Positions 1 to 9,447 of a stretch of DNA of 64,000 bases are shown here, in pieces. The position numbers were made by a program, and so were the translations under genes. Under the pieces are notes generated by a model, which was not told the DNA's origin, searched no databases, and saw nothing but the letters and a program-made list of their open reading frames with translations. This DNA is from Halobacillus kuroshimensis DSM 18393. Its GTDB lineage: Bacteria > Bacillota > Bacilli > Bacillales > Halobacillaceae. Position 1 is the first letter of the stretch, and every line of letters starts with the position of its first letter. The stretch spans positions 310,001-374,000 of the forward strand of contig NZ_AUDY01000009.1 in NCBI RefSeq assembly GCF_000425705.1, written 5' to 3'.

Positions 1-572
1 TCGACCTGTATTACATTCACTTCCCGGATGAGGATACGCCGAAAGATGAAGCGGTCGGTGCTCTGAAGGAATTGAAGGATGAAGGGAAAGTACGCTCAAT
101 AGGCGTTTCTAATTTCTCTGTTGACCAGTTGAAAGAAGCCAACAAGGACGGATATGTGGATGTGATTCAAAGTGAATATAATCTGTTCAAGCGTGGAGCG
201 GAAGAGGATATGCTTCCTTACACAGCGGACAACCATATAAGCTTTGTTCCATACTTCCCGTTTGCTTCCGGACTGTTAGCTGGTAAGTATGATAAAAATA
301 CGACGTTCAACGATCTGCGTTCAGAAAATCCGTTGTTCCAAGGAGAAGAGTTCAAAAAGAATCTGGATAAAGTTGAGAAGCTTCGTCCAATCGCTGAGGA
401 AAAAGGCGTGGATATTCCGCATATTGTCCTGTCGTGGTATTTGAATCAGCCATCCATTGATGCGGTTATCCCTGGTGCAAAACGCACCCAGCAGGTCGTC
501 GATAATCTGAAAACGCTGGATGTGAAGTTGAGCGACAATGAAATATCTAAAATCGATCAGATCTTTTCCTAA
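1..572 (+). CDS. Aldo/keto reductase, C-terminal part
   Basis: The reading frame is open from the left edge (first whole codon at 3) and encodes about 189 residues, so the N-terminus with the catalytic Asp/Tyr lies outside. It reads [13 protein letters not shown], then [11 protein letters not shown], the classic AKR beta-strand motif, and later [14 protein letters not shown], the loop that binds the 2'-phosphate side of NADPH in this superfamily. The family reduces aldehydes and ketones with NADPH in the cytosol; the substrate cannot be told from this part. The frame ends just before a strong terminator at 573-598, so it closes its transcript. Confidence 0.9.
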   Translation, partial: DLYYIHFPDEDTPKDEAVGALKELKDEGKVRSIGVSNFSVDQLKEANKDGYVDVIQSEYNLFKRGAEEDMLPYTADNHISFVPYFPFASGLLAGKYDKNTTFNDLRSENPLFQGEEFKKNLDKVEKLRPIAEEKGVDIPHIVLSWYLNQPSIDAVIPGAKRTQQVVDNLKTLDVKLSDNEISKIDQIFS

Positions 573-598
573 AAGCCTGCCTTTGTGCAGGCTTTTTT
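573..598 (+). terminator. Rho-independent terminator after the aldo/keto reductase
   Basis: Stem AAGCCTGC (573-580) pairs with GCAGGCTT (587-594) and is followed by a T run. Confidence 0.85.
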
Positions 599-664
599 CT
601 CTGTGGATAGAATAAGAAAGGTGGAAGGGGTCATCCTGGAAATAGAAAAGGGAAGAGGTGGAAG

Positions 665-1009
665 ATGAAGATTCTTGGATACAGGTATGTTGATGTTTCT
701 GAACATAGTGAGGCGATGGTGGACTTTTTTCAAAACAAACTGGGCGTCGGGAATGCGTGGGAGGATACGGAGGAATATCGCGGCGGTATCTTTAAGGCAG
801 GAGACAGCTGGCTCGAGTTCTGGCACAAAAATGAGTGTATGATGCCTGTGAAAATGCTGCAGCTGGTCGTGGATGATGCGGATGCTTTTGCGGAGCACGC
901 CAAACAGCAGGGGGTTGAGGTTCACGGCCCCATTGAAGAACATGGGGAAAAGATGTATTCGACAACCGCCCCTGACGGGATGCCTGTGACCATCTTATCC
1001 TCTTTATAG
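665..1009 (+). CDS. VOC/glyoxalase-fold small protein
   Basis: Protein of 114 residues starting at ATG 665 behind AGAGGTG. It begins MKILGYRYVDVSEH and has two beta-alpha-beta-beta-beta-like halves: the first ends near SWLEFWHKNE, the second contains MLQLVVDDADAFAEHA and ends TTAPDGMPVTILSSL. This is the layout of the vicinal-oxygen-chelate (glyoxalase/bleomycin resistance/dioxygenase) superfamily. The length suits a single-subunit VOC protein that works as a dimer. The substrate is unknown and the metal ligands are not clear by eye. It stands alone between two terminators. Confidence 0.75.
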   Translation: MKILGYRYVDVSEHSEAMVDFFQNKLGVGNAWEDTEEYRGGIFKAGDSWLEFWHKNECMMPVKMLQLVVDDADAFAEHAKQQGVEVHGPIEEHGEKMYSTTAPDGMPVTILSSL

Positions 1010-1014
1010 AAAAT

Positions 1015-1042
1015 AAAAGCCCGGCCTATCAGCCGGGCTTTT
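1015..1042 (+). terminator. Rho-independent terminator after the VOC protein
   Basis: Stem AAAAGCCCGGC (1015-1025) with GCCGGGCTTTT (1032-1042). The symmetric A/T flanks allow it to work on both strands. Confidence 0.85.
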
Positions 1043-1189
1043 ATTGTATCCGGAAGTCTATTCTCTCCATTGTAAACGCATACATTTTATTTGTCTAATA
1101 TTAATACTATTTACACAAATCAAACAATGAATGCTTTATAATGGGGGATGTTGGTGTATCGTGTCAATAATTATCGGGGAGGACCACAA

Positions 1190-4100
1190 ATGAAAAAGAA
1201 AGGCCTCGTCAAAGGGGTTAGTTCAGTTGTTGTAAGCTCAATGGTGTTAGGCATGCTTGCCGGACCCGCTTATAATGTGAAAGCGGAAGCACCCACAGCG
1301 GATACGCTGTTGTTTTCGGAGTATGTGGAAGGCGGTTCCTTTAATAAAGCGCTGGAACTGTTCAATGGGACGGAAAATGATTTAGACCTTAGTCAGTTTA
1401 CGCTTGATCATCATAATGGGGGGGCCGGGGAACCTACGTATTCCTTAGAGCTTAAAGGCACACTGGACGCTGGGGAAACATATGTGATTGCTAATGAAAA
1501 AGCCTCGCAGGATATTCTGGATGTGGCTGACCAAGTGACCAATGATCAGACGATGGGCTTCAATGGAAATGATACGCTTGTCCTTAAAAAGGATGGAGTG
1601 ATTATTGATTCCATCGGACAAGTCGGTTTGAGTGATGACTTTGCTAAGGATGTTACGCTCACGAGGAAAACGGATCAGCTTGTTGGAGATGCCGATCCAT
1701 CAGATAGCTTTGATATAAACACTTCGTACAATACCCACGCCAAAGATACCATTTCTTATCTAGGAAAATACCCGGACGTAACAGAAAACGTTGATGTAAG
1801 CAAGATCAAGGATGCCCGAAGTGTTGATGATGGGACGACTGTCAAAGTACAGGGAATTGTGACGGCATCGTTTGTAGAGGGCGGACAAACCAACTTATAC
1901 ATACAGGATGATACGGCAGGCATTATCGTCCGCGCCGCTGGTCTGGATGCTTCTATTGGAGATGAAGTGACAGCACAGGGTCCTTTCGGAGCGTATAACG
2001 GCCTGCAGCAGATTGCGACTAGTGCAGATCAGGTAATCGTAACGACTGAAAACAAAGGAACGCCGGATGTTCAGCTCGTGACCAGCGCTGATTTTTCTTC
2101 TGAGCAGGGGGAAAGTGTCGAAAGTGAATACGTGAAAGTTCAGGATATTACGATCACGGATGTCAATCAGTATGGGGATTATACAGCTGAAGATGAGGAT
2201 GGTACGTTCCTGATTTCCCCGAAAACGGATTTGGAGATGGAAGTCGGTAAAACATATGAACTTGTCGAAGGTGTGGTTACATACGCATACGGTGAATACC
2301 GCCTTGTTCCCAGAGAAGAAGCGGATGTCGTTGAGACCATTTTCTCAGTAGCTGCCAGCCCGTCATCAGGTAGTGTAGTGAAAGGAGCAGAAATCAAACT
2401 TCGTACCGCCCAGCCGGATGCGTCGATCTACTACACAATGGATGGAAGTGACCCGACAAAAGAAAGTACTGCCTACACAGGTCCTATCACACTGAATGAA
2501 GATACAACGATTAAAGCTGTTGTTATCAAAGACAGTGGAGAGGTCAGTGAAACGGCGAGTTTCTCATATGAAGTCCTGGCGCCGCTTGATAACGTAGATA
2601 TCCATGATATTCAGGGTGCTGCTCATGAATCCCCTTATAAGGATATGAACGTGGAAAATGTAGACGGGGTGGTAACCGCTCTGGATGGAAGCAATGGATT
2701 CTATATGCAGGACCAGGATCCTGACAGCGATGTGGCCACTTCTGAAGGGATTTACGTCTATTCCAGGAATTCAGGAGTAAGTGTTGGAGATGCCGTCAAC
2801 GTCAATGGTCAGGTGAACGAATGGAGAGAAGACGGCTATGATGATGCGGACGATCTCTTGACAACGCAGATTAGTGCTGCTGCTGTGGAAGTGACTTCTT
2901 CTGACGAGACGCTGCCGGATACGACGGTCATTGGTGAGGACCGCATCCAGCCGACCGAAAACGTCGAGGATGACGGATTGACCAGCTTTGATGCAGAGGA
3001 GGACGCCATTGACTTTTACGAAAGTCTGGAAGGCATGGTGGTGGAACTGAAAGATGCGACCGTTACAGGACCTCCAAAGTACGATGAAGTGGCCGTTTAT
3101 GTAGACAAAAGCGAAGATCAGCGAATGACAGAAGCCGGCGGCCTGCTCATTTCCCCTGATGATTACAACCCGGAGCGGGTCCTTGTTGATATTGATGGAT
3201 ACGACGTTGATGTCACCGTAGGAGACAGGATGAATGGATCAATCACAGGTGTTGTCGGTTACGATTACAGCAATTTCAAAATCCGGACAACCGGAGATTT
3301 CCCAACGGTTGAAGGTGGCGGGACGGGACGTGAAACCTCTGACCTCCAAGTGGAAGAAGATAAATTGAATGTGGCCACGTACAACATGGAAAACTTCTCT
3401 GCGGATACCTCTCAGGAAAAAGTGGATCGAATTGCCGAGTCGATGGTCAACAATCTCAACCAGCCTGACATTATCGGACTTGTCGAAGTCCAGGACAATA
3501 ACGGCCCGACCGATGACGGGACTGTCGAGGCTGATGAGTCCTACAAGAAGCTTATCCAAGCGATTGAGAATGCCGGCGGACCGTCGTATCAGTTCACAGA
3601 TGTCGCTCCGTTGGATAAGACGGATGGCGGCCAGCCGGGAGGGAACATCCGTGTTGGATTTATTTACAACCCGGAGCGGGTTTCTCTTCCTGACAAAGAA
3701 AAAGGTGACGCTGTGACAGCGGTGGATGTAGATGAAAACGGCCTTACGCTGAATCCTGGCCGGATTGATCCTGAAAATGAAGCTTTTGATGATTCCCGTA
3801 AGCCTTTGGCTGCTGAATTCGAGTTTAACGGAGAGAAAATCGTTGTGGTCACAAGTCATTTTAACTCCAAAGGCGGAGATGATGCCCTGTTTGGAGCCAG
3901 CCATCCGATTGAACTGGGAAGCGAAGTCCAGCGCATGAAACAGGCGGAAGTCGTCAACGGCTTCGTCCAGAAAGTCGTGGATCATGTAAGTGATGCAAAC
4001 GTCGTCGTGATGGGCGACTTGAATGATTTTGAATTCTCCAACCCGATCAATGCCCTTGAAGGCGATGTGATGACAAATATGGTGGAGGAGCTTCCGGTAG

Positions 4101-5146
4101 AAGAGCGTTATTCCTATAACTATCAAGGGAACTCCCAGGTGCTGGATCACATTTTAGTGACCAACAATCTTTCCGAACGTACGTCGATCGACAGTGTCAA
4201 TATTAACGCTGACTTCTCAGAAGAAGCCGGACGCGCCAGTGACCATGACCCAATGCTTGCGCAGATTGATTTTGCGGATACCGCCGAAAGGATCTCCGGC
4301 ATAGACCGCTATCAAACAGCCATTGAAGTATCTAAAAAAGGCTGGGAGCAGTCGGGAACGGTGGTTATTGCACGCGGAGATTCATTCCCGGATGCCCTGG
4401 CAGGAGCACCGCTTGCGTATAAGCTGGATGCCCCGATTCTTTTGACGAAATCTAATAAACTATCATCCGAAGTCAAAGCAGAGTTGGATCGTCTTGGTGC
4501 GGAAAAAGCTGTCATCCTGGGCGGAGACGGGGCGGTATCCGATTATGTCCGCTACCAGCTTGAGGGTCAGGGTCTTTCTGTTGAACGTATTGACGGAAAA
4601 GACCGCTATGAGACGGCAGCCAATATTGCCGCTCGTCTCGACGGCAGCCCGGATAAAGCGATCGTAGCGGACGGAAGAAATTACCCGGATGCTTTGTCTG
4701 CAGCTTCCTTTGCCGCACAAAACGGATACCCGATTCTATTGACCAAAACGAACGAACTACCGGCTGAAACCAAACGCGCCTTAAAGAATATGGAGAGCAC
4801 GATTGTTACGGGTGGGACGAAAGCTGTGAGTGATGATGTTTTGAATCAGCTTCCCGATGCCATGCGCGTCAGTGGAGCAGACCGCTACGCGACAGCAGCG
4901 AAGATTGCCGGCGAACTCTCCGGAAATTCCAAAGCCGCTTTCGTTTCTACAGGACGTGACTTTGCTGATGCTCTGACCGGGTCTGTCCTTGCTGCAAAAT
5001 ACGGTGCGCCTATGCTTTTAGTGAAGCCGGACGATATCCCGGACAGCATTGATGATGTCATTGAAAGTATGGATTACCGTAACTTTCATGTACTTGGTGG
5101 AACAAAAGCCGTAAGCGATGATGTGCTGAACGAATTGCAGGACTAA
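1190..5146 (+). CDS. Secreted nuclease: lamin-tail, OB, EEP and three CWB2 repeats
   Basis: The start is taken at ATG 1190 behind GGGGAGGA; an in-frame ATG at 1148 has no good ribosome site and would spoil the signal peptide. The protein has 1318 residues. Order: signal peptide ending near NVKAEA; lamin-tail domain from about residue 40 (LLFSEYVEGGSFNKALELF); OB-like segments (VQGIVTASFVEGG); chitobiase-type C-terminal domain near 390-460 (DGSDPTKES); endonuclease/exonuclease/phosphatase domain near 725-1025 with NVATYNMENF, GLVEVQDNNG, SHFNSKGG, VMGDLNDFEF and SDHDPM, which carry the acidic metal site and catalytic histidines; three CWB2 repeats from about 1033 (ERISGIDRYQTA). This is the ExeM/NucH-like extracellular DNase plan with wall anchoring. 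It probably degrades extracellular DNA at the cell surface and lies next to a matching 5'-nucleotidase. Confidence 0.88.
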   Translation: MKKKGLVKGVSSVVVSSMVLGMLAGPAYNVKAEAPTADTLLFSEYVEGGSFNKALELFNGTENDLDLSQFTLDHHNGGAGEPTYSLELKGTLDAGETYVIANEKASQDILDVADQVTNDQTMGFNGNDTLVLKKDGVIIDSIGQVGLSDDFAKDVTLTRKTDQLVGDADPSDSFDINTSYNTHAKDTISYLGKYPDVTENVDVSKIKDARSVDDGTTVKVQGIVTASFVEGGQTNLYIQDDTAGIIVRAAGLDASIGDEVTAQGPFGAYNGLQQIATSADQVIVTTENKGTPDVQLVTSADFSSEQGESVESEYVKVQDITITDVNQYGDYTAEDEDGTFLISPKTDLEMEVGKTYELVEGVVTYAYGEYRLVPREEADVVETIFSVAASPSSGSVVKGAEIKLRTAQPDASIYYTMDGSDPTKESTAYTGPITLNEDTTIKAVVIKDSGEVSETASFSYEVLAPLDNVDIHDIQGAAHESPYKDMNVENVDGVVTALDGSNGFYMQDQDPDSDVATSEGIYVYSRNSGVSVGDAVNVNGQVNEWREDGYDDADDLLTTQISAAAVEVTSSDETLPDTTVIGEDRIQPTENVEDDGLTSFDAEEDAIDFYESLEGMVVELKDATVTGPPKYDEVAVYVDKSEDQRMTEAGGLLISPDDYNPERVLVDIDGYDVDVTVGDRMNGSITGVVGYDYSNFKIRTTGDFPTVEGGGTGRETSDLQVEEDKLNVATYNMENFSADTSQEKVDRIAESMVNNLNQPDIIGLVEVQDNNGPTDDGTVEADESYKKLIQAIENAGGPSYQFTDVAPLDKTDGGQPGGNIRVGFIYNPERVSLPDKEKGDAVTAVDVDENGLTLNPGRIDPENEAFDDSRKPLAAEFEFNGEKIVVVTSHFNSKGGDDALFGASHPIELGSEVQRMKQAEVVNGFVQKVVDHVSDANVVVMGDLNDFEFSNPINALEGDVMTNMVEELPVEERYSYNYQGNSQVLDHILVTNNLSERTSIDSVNINADFSEEAGRASDHDPMLAQIDFADTAERISGIDRYQTAIEVSKKGWEQSGTVVIARGDSFPDALAGAPLAYKLDAPILLTKSNKLSSEVKAELDRLGAEKAVILGGDGAVSDYVRYQLEGQGLSVERIDGKDRYETAANIAARLDGSPDKAIVADGRNYPDALSAASFAAQNGYPILLTKTNELPAETKRALKNMESTIVTGGTKAVSDDVLNQLPDAMRVSGADRYATAAKIAGELSGNSKAAFVSTGRDFADALTGSVLAAKYGAPMLLVKPDDIPDSIDDVIESMDYRNFHVLGGTKAVSDDVLNELQD

Positions 5147-5167
5147 AACTTTTAATCTATTCCTCCA

Positions 5168-5218
5168 GCATCGGATCTGCCCTGCCTTGCAACAACTGAA
5201 GCGGGACAGAGCTGATGC
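5168..5218 (+). other. Long imperfect hairpin between nuclease and 5'-nucleotidase
   Basis: The arms at 5168-5185 and 5201-5218 pair at 16 of 18 positions (two G-U) around a 15-base loop. No T run follows, so it is not a standard terminator. It could be an RNA-processing or stability element dividing the two messages, or an operator. The downstream ribosome site (AAAAGGGGAG) lies just after it. Confidence 0.55.
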
Positions 5219-5249
5219 CGGAGATTTATAAAAGGGGAGAATGTAGAAA

Positions 5250-7727
5250 ATGAAAAATCTGAACTTGAAAGTATTGGCAACAGCCGCTGTGACAAGTGCC
5301 ATTGCGTTGGGAACTCTAGCCATCCCTGGAGGAGAAGTGAAAGCCGCTGAAGGTGACTTTGACTTAACGATTATGCATACGAACGATACGCATGCACACT
5401 TGGAGAACGTGCCGCGCCGCGTGACCATCATTGAACAGATCCGTGCTGACCGTGACCATTCTATCCTTCTTGATGCAGGGGATGTGTTCTCAGGTACGCT
5501 TTTCTATAATCAGTACAAAGGGCTTGCAGATGTCCAGTTCATGAACATGCTTGATTATGATGCGATGGTTCCAGGAAACCATGAATTTGATGATGGTCCT
5601 TCTGTGTTTGCTGATTTTATTGATCAAGCGGAATTCCCGATTGTCAGTGCCAACATTGACTACAGCAAGGACGAGCGCTTGAACGGATTGTTCAACGATG
5701 AAATCGGCATGCCTGGGGACAATGGAAATATTTATCCTGCTTCAGTGATCGATGTGGATGGTGAAAAAGTCGGTGTATTCGGTTTGACGACTGAAGAAAC
5801 GAAGTTCCTTGCCAATTCTGGGGACACCATTGATTTTGAAAACTATCTCCAAAAGGCTGAAGATACAGTGAAGATGCTAGAAGGAGAAGGGGTCGATAAA
5901 ATTGTCGCTTTGACCCACCTTGGCGTTAATTATGACAAAACGCTTGCTCAGGAAGTGGAAGGGGTAGACGTTGTTGTCGGATCTCACAGTCATACCAAAC
6001 TGGAGGAACCTCTTGTCTTTAACGAAGATGCTGAACCGACACTTGTCGTACAGGCAGAGGAATATGGAAATTACATCGGTGATTTGGAAGTTTCCTTTGA
6101 TGATGAAGGTGTCCTTACGGAGTGGGACGGAAAACTCATTGATGTTGATGAAGAAGATGAAAACGAAGAATATGTGATTGAATCCGATAAAGAGGCGGCC
6201 GAACTGCTTGCTGAACTGGAGAAGCCACTTGATGAATTGAAGAAAGAAGTCGTTGGAGAAACGACGGTGGCCTTGAACGGAGAACGAAGTGATGTAAGAA
6301 GTGGGGAAACCAACCTCGGGAACTTAATCACAGATAGTATGCTTGCCAAAGCTAAAGAAAAAGTTCCCTCCACGACGATGGCTATTCAAAATGGCGGAGG
6401 CATTCGGGCTTCCATTGACCAAGGACCAATCACTATGGGAGAAGTCCTTACAACGATGCCATTTGGTAATACCCTTGTCACTCTGGACTTAACAGGGCAG
6501 CAGGTGTGGGATGCTCTTGAAAATGCAGTGAGTGACATCGAGAATACCGGCGGCCGTTTTGCCCATGTATCTGGAATGAAATATACGTTCGATCGCTCGA
6601 ATAAAGCAGGAGACCGTATCGTTAATGTCAAAGTGAAAACAGACGATGGATATGAAGCGCTTGATCTGGACAAAGAATACACGGTGGCTACGAACGCCTT
6701 TATCGCCGCAGGTGGCGATGGATATGAAACATTCAAGGAAGCCAAGGATGCCGGTAAGATGACAGAATTATTCTTTGTAGACTATGAAGTATTCAATGAA
6801 TACCTGGAAGAACAGGGCACGGTTTCTCCTGATGAAGAATCCCGTATTGTTGAAAAAACGACAGAACGTGTGAGTGGAGAGGATCGTTACCAAACCGCCG
6901 TTGAGATTTCTAAAAAAGGCTGGGATTCTGCTGACACAGTCATCATTGCCCGGGGAGATGAGTTTGCGGACGCTCTTGCGGGTGCTCCTCTAGCCTACAA
7001 GGAAGACGCGCCGATCCTTTTGACAAAGTCCGGAAATCTGAACAGTGAAGTTGCTGCGGAAATTAAGCGCCTGGGAGCTGAAAAAGCTATCATTCTTGGT
7101 GGGACCGGTGCCGTTTCTGAATACGTGAAATACAAATTGACTGGAATGGGTGTCGATGTAGATCGCATCTCTGGGAAGACACGCTTTGACACAGCGGCCA
7201 ATATTGCCGCCCGTCTTGACGGTAATCCTGAGAATGTCATTGTAGCGGATGGTTTCAACTATCCAGACGCTCTGGCTGTGGCTCCTTATGCTGCCAAGGA
7301 AGGTTATCCGATTCTTCTTTCCAAAACAGATGAGCTTCCATCGATTACCAAAACAGCGCTTAGTGACTTCGATCAGAGTATCGTTGTAGGTGGAACGAAT
7401 GCGATTTCTAAAGAGGTCGAAGCGATGCTTCCTGACGCTTCCCGTTACAGTGGTCAAACGCGTTATGAAACAGCTTCTTCCATTGCCGAACAGCTGGGTG
7501 TGAAGGAAGGGAAGACATTCGTAGCGAATGGTCAGAACTTCGCTGACGCTTTATCGGGCTCTGTTCTGGCTGCGAAGGAAGAAGCCTCCATGCTCCTCGT
7601 TAAGCCGGATCAGCTTCCGAAATCTACGAAAGACACGATTGGAAAGCTTGAAATCAACAACTTCCAAGTACTCGGCGGTACAAATGCGGTCAGTGATGAA
7701 GTGGCAGAGGGATTGGAGCAGAAATAA
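5250..7727 (+). CDS. Secreted 5'-nucleotidase (UshA family) with three CWB2 repeats
   Basis: Protein of 825 residues starting at ATG 5250 behind AAAAGGGGAG. A signal peptide ends near EVKAAEG. The metallophosphatase domain has HTNDTHAHLEN (about 45-55), LLDAGDVFSG (about 73-82), PGNHEFDDG (about 108) and GSHSHT (about 243), which are the two-metal ligands of the family. The 5'-nucleotidase C-terminal domain runs to about 510 with NGGGIRASIDQG and FGNTLVTLDL. Three CWB2 repeats follow from about 540 (ERVSGEDRYQTA). The family removes phosphate from extracellular nucleotides. The CWB2 part is closely similar to that of the upstream nuclease, so both are likely displayed on the same wall polymer and act in sequence. 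Confidence 0.92.
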   Translation: MKNLNLKVLATAAVTSAIALGTLAIPGGEVKAAEGDFDLTIMHTNDTHAHLENVPRRVTIIEQIRADRDHSILLDAGDVFSGTLFYNQYKGLADVQFMNMLDYDAMVPGNHEFDDGPSVFADFIDQAEFPIVSANIDYSKDERLNGLFNDEIGMPGDNGNIYPASVIDVDGEKVGVFGLTTEETKFLANSGDTIDFENYLQKAEDTVKMLEGEGVDKIVALTHLGVNYDKTLAQEVEGVDVVVGSHSHTKLEEPLVFNEDAEPTLVVQAEEYGNYIGDLEVSFDDEGVLTEWDGKLIDVDEEDENEEYVIESDKEAAELLAELEKPLDELKKEVVGETTVALNGERSDVRSGETNLGNLITDSMLAKAKEKVPSTTMAIQNGGGIRASIDQGPITMGEVLTTMPFGNTLVTLDLTGQQVWDALENAVSDIENTGGRFAHVSGMKYTFDRSNKAGDRIVNVKVKTDDGYEALDLDKEYTVATNAFIAAGGDGYETFKEAKDAGKMTELFFVDYEVFNEYLEEQGTVSPDEESRIVEKTTERVSGEDRYQTAVEISKKGWDSADTVIIARGDEFADALAGAPLAYKEDAPILLTKSGNLNSEVAAEIKRLGAEKAIILGGTGAVSEYVKYKLTGMGVDVDRISGKTRFDTAANIAARLDGNPENVIVADGFNYPDALAVAPYAAKEGYPILLSKTDELPSITKTALSDFDQSIVVGGTNAISKEVEAMLPDASRYSGQTRYETASSIAEQLGVKEGKTFVANGQNFADALSGSVLAAKEEASMLLVKPDQLPKSTKDTIGKLEINNFQVLGGTNAVSDEVAEGLEQK

Positions 7728-7738
7728 GCACATCAGTA

Positions 7739-7769
7739 AAAAGCCTCTGGTTATAAACCAGGGGCTTTT
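7739..7769 (+). terminator. Rho-independent terminator after the 5'-nucleotidase
   Basis: Stem AAGCCTCTGGTT with AACCAGGGGCTT, separated by a short loop, then a T run. Confidence 0.85.
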
Positions 7770-7807
7770 CATTTGGATGATAGGAAGGAAAGAATATTGA
7801 AAATAAA

Positions 7808-7836
7808 TTGACAATTATGGTTGAGACTAGTAGAGT
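7808..7836 (+). promoter_or_regulatory. Sigma-A promoter of the riboswitch-mmuP-mmuM transcript
   Basis: TTGACA at 7808-7813, 17-bp spacer, TAGAGT at 7831-7836. The start would fall just upstream of the riboswitch P1 stem. Confidence 0.75.
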
Positions 7837-7849
7837 AATAAAAAAATAT

Positions 7850-7950
7850 CTTATCCAGAGAGGTGGAGGGACTGGCCCTTGGAAGCCTCAGCAGCAGGTC
7901 TTTGAGATACTGTGCTAATTCCAGCGGGTGAACAATCCTGATCGATAAGA
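7850..7950 (+). promoter_or_regulatory. SAM-I (S-box) riboswitch
   Basis: P1 is formed by CTTATC (7850-7855) and GATAAG (7944-7949). Inside are the conserved S-box blocks AGAGAGGTGGAGGGACTGG, CCCTTGGAAGCC and TGTGCTAATTCC, with GCGGG and CCTGATCGATAAGAG at the 3' side. The class binds S-adenosylmethionine and stops transcription when it is abundant. The terminator at 7977-8003 provides the off switch, so the next two genes are expected to be on under methionine/SAM limitation. Confidence 0.95.
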
Positions 7951-7976
7951 GACTTCCATCTATTATTTGTCAGTTG

Positions 7977-8003
7977 ACGCACTCATTCATGGGTGCGTTT
8001 TTT
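7977..8003 (+). terminator. SAM riboswitch expression-platform terminator
   Basis: ACGCACTC (7977-7984) pairs with GGGTGCGT (7991-7998), followed by TTTTTT. Confidence 0.88.
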
Positions 8004-8037
8004 AATTGTTTGCCCACCATAACAGGGGGGGAGACGA

Positions 8038-9447
8038 ATGGAATATCAGTTTAAAAGAGAAATGAAGACGAGACACCTGTTGATGCTTTCACTGGGAGGA
8101 GTTATCGGCACGGGACTGTTTTTAAGCTCAGGGTACACCATCCAGCAGGCCGGCCCGTTCGGGACAATCCTAGCCTATTTGATTGGTGCTTTGGTCGTGT
8201 ATCTGGTTATGCTCTGTTTAGGGGAGCTGGCCGTTCATAACCCTGAAACAGGGGCTTTTCATACATACGCTCATAACTACATAGGGCCGGGGACAGGCTT
8301 TACCGTAGCATGGCTGTACTGGCTGACGTGGACGGTAGCTCTTGGGTCAGAATTCACTGCTGCCGGACTCTTGATGCAGCGATGGTTTCCCGATGTAAGT
8401 GTGTGGATTTGGAGTGCGTTGTTTGCCGTTCTTATTTTTGGATTGAATGCCTTCAGCGTAAAGTTTTTTGCTGAGGCAGAATTTTGGTTTTCCTCTGTCA
8501 AAGTGGCAGCCATTGTCCTTTTTATCATCATCGGATTTGGGGCCGCCTTTGGGTGGATGCAGATGTCGGGGGCAGAACCGGCGCCATTCTTTTCAAATCT
8601 TACGAGTGAAGGCTTGTTCCCAAATGGAATAACAGCCATTTTCATGACGATGCTTGCGGTCAATTTTGCTTTTTCCGGTACAGAATTGATCGGGATTGCC
8701 GCAGGGGAAACGAAGGATCCAGCCAAAAACATACCGACGGCAATCCGGACAACAGTGGCACGGCTGATCATTTTCTTCATTGGAACGATTGTCATTCTAT
8801 CCATCTTCCTTCCCAGTGAAGCGGCGGGAGTTGTGGAAAGTCCGTTTGTCGCTGTCCTTGACCGTATCGGTATCCCTTATGCGGCTGATGTCATGAACTT
8901 TGTTATATTAACCGCTATCCTTTCCGCGGCCAACTCCGGATTATACGCATCAGCCCGGATGCTGTGGTCACTCGCGGACAAGGAAACCATCTCACCGGTG
9001 TTTGCGAAGCTGACAAAAAAGGGAGTTCCTTTGACAGCGATCATCTTCAGTATGCTTGGCGGCGGTCTGGCACTGCTTTCCAGTGTCATTGCCCCGGATA
9101 CGGTTTATATCGTTCTGGTATCGATCTCAGGGCTGGCGGTTGTGGTCGTCTGGATGAGCATCAGCGCTTCGCACTTCCTTTTCCGTCGGGCCCACCGGCG
9201 TGCAGGAGGAGAGGATGGTGACTTATCCTACAAAGCTCCGTGGTACCCGGTGGTTCCGATTACGGCATTCCTTCTATGCCTGGCCTCCTGCATCGGCATC
9301 GCTTTTGATCCGGCACAGCGGATCGCCTTGTACTGCGGAGTTCCATTCATCGCCTTCTGCTATGCGGCTTATTATGTGAGAGAATCTATGAAAAAGAAAA
9401 GGGGAATAAAGCATGTCCAACAAACAAAATCGATCCAATCCCATTGA
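8038..9447 (+). CDS. mmuP: S-methylmethionine / amino acid permease, APC family
   Basis: Protein of 469 residues with about 12 membrane segments. The N-terminus [20 protein letters not shown] is the consensus first helix of amino acid permeases, and [17 protein letters not shown] is the conserved segment after helix 2. The start at 8038 has GGGGGGAG upstream. The assignment to S-methylmethionine rather than another amino acid rests on the SAM riboswitch ahead of it and on the homocysteine S-methyltransferase whose start lies 35 bases inside the permease reading frame; this is the mmuP-mmuM pairing known from other bacteria. It would import S-methylmethionine as a methyl donor for methionine synthesis. 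Confidence 0.85.
   Translation: MEYQFKREMKTRHLLMLSLGGVIGTGLFLSSGYTIQQAGPFGTILAYLIGALVVYLVMLCLGELAVHNPETGAFHTYAHNYIGPGTGFTVAWLYWLTWTVALGSEFTAAGLLMQRWFPDVSVWIWSALFAVLIFGLNAFSVKFFAEAEFWFSSVKVAAIVLFIIIGFGAAFGWMQMSGAEPAPFFSNLTSEGLFPNGITAIFMTMLAVNFAFSGTELIGIAAGETKDPAKNIPTAIRTTVARLIIFFIGTIVILSIFLPSEAAGVVESPFVAVLDRIGIPYAADVMNFVILTAILSAANSGLYASARMLWSLADKETISPVFAKLTKKGVPLTAIIFSMLGGGLALLSSVIAPDTVYIVLVSISGLAVVVVWMSISASHFLFRRAHRRAGGEDGDLSYKAPWYPVVPITAFLLCLASCIGIAFDPAQRIALYCGVPFIAFCYAAYYVRESMKKKRGIKHVQQTKSIQSH

Noticed and set aside
3239-4150. 303-codon open frame on the minus strand
   Set aside because: It lies wholly opposite the endonuclease domain of the secreted nuclease, has no ribosome site and no recognisable protein features; a shadow of codon bias.
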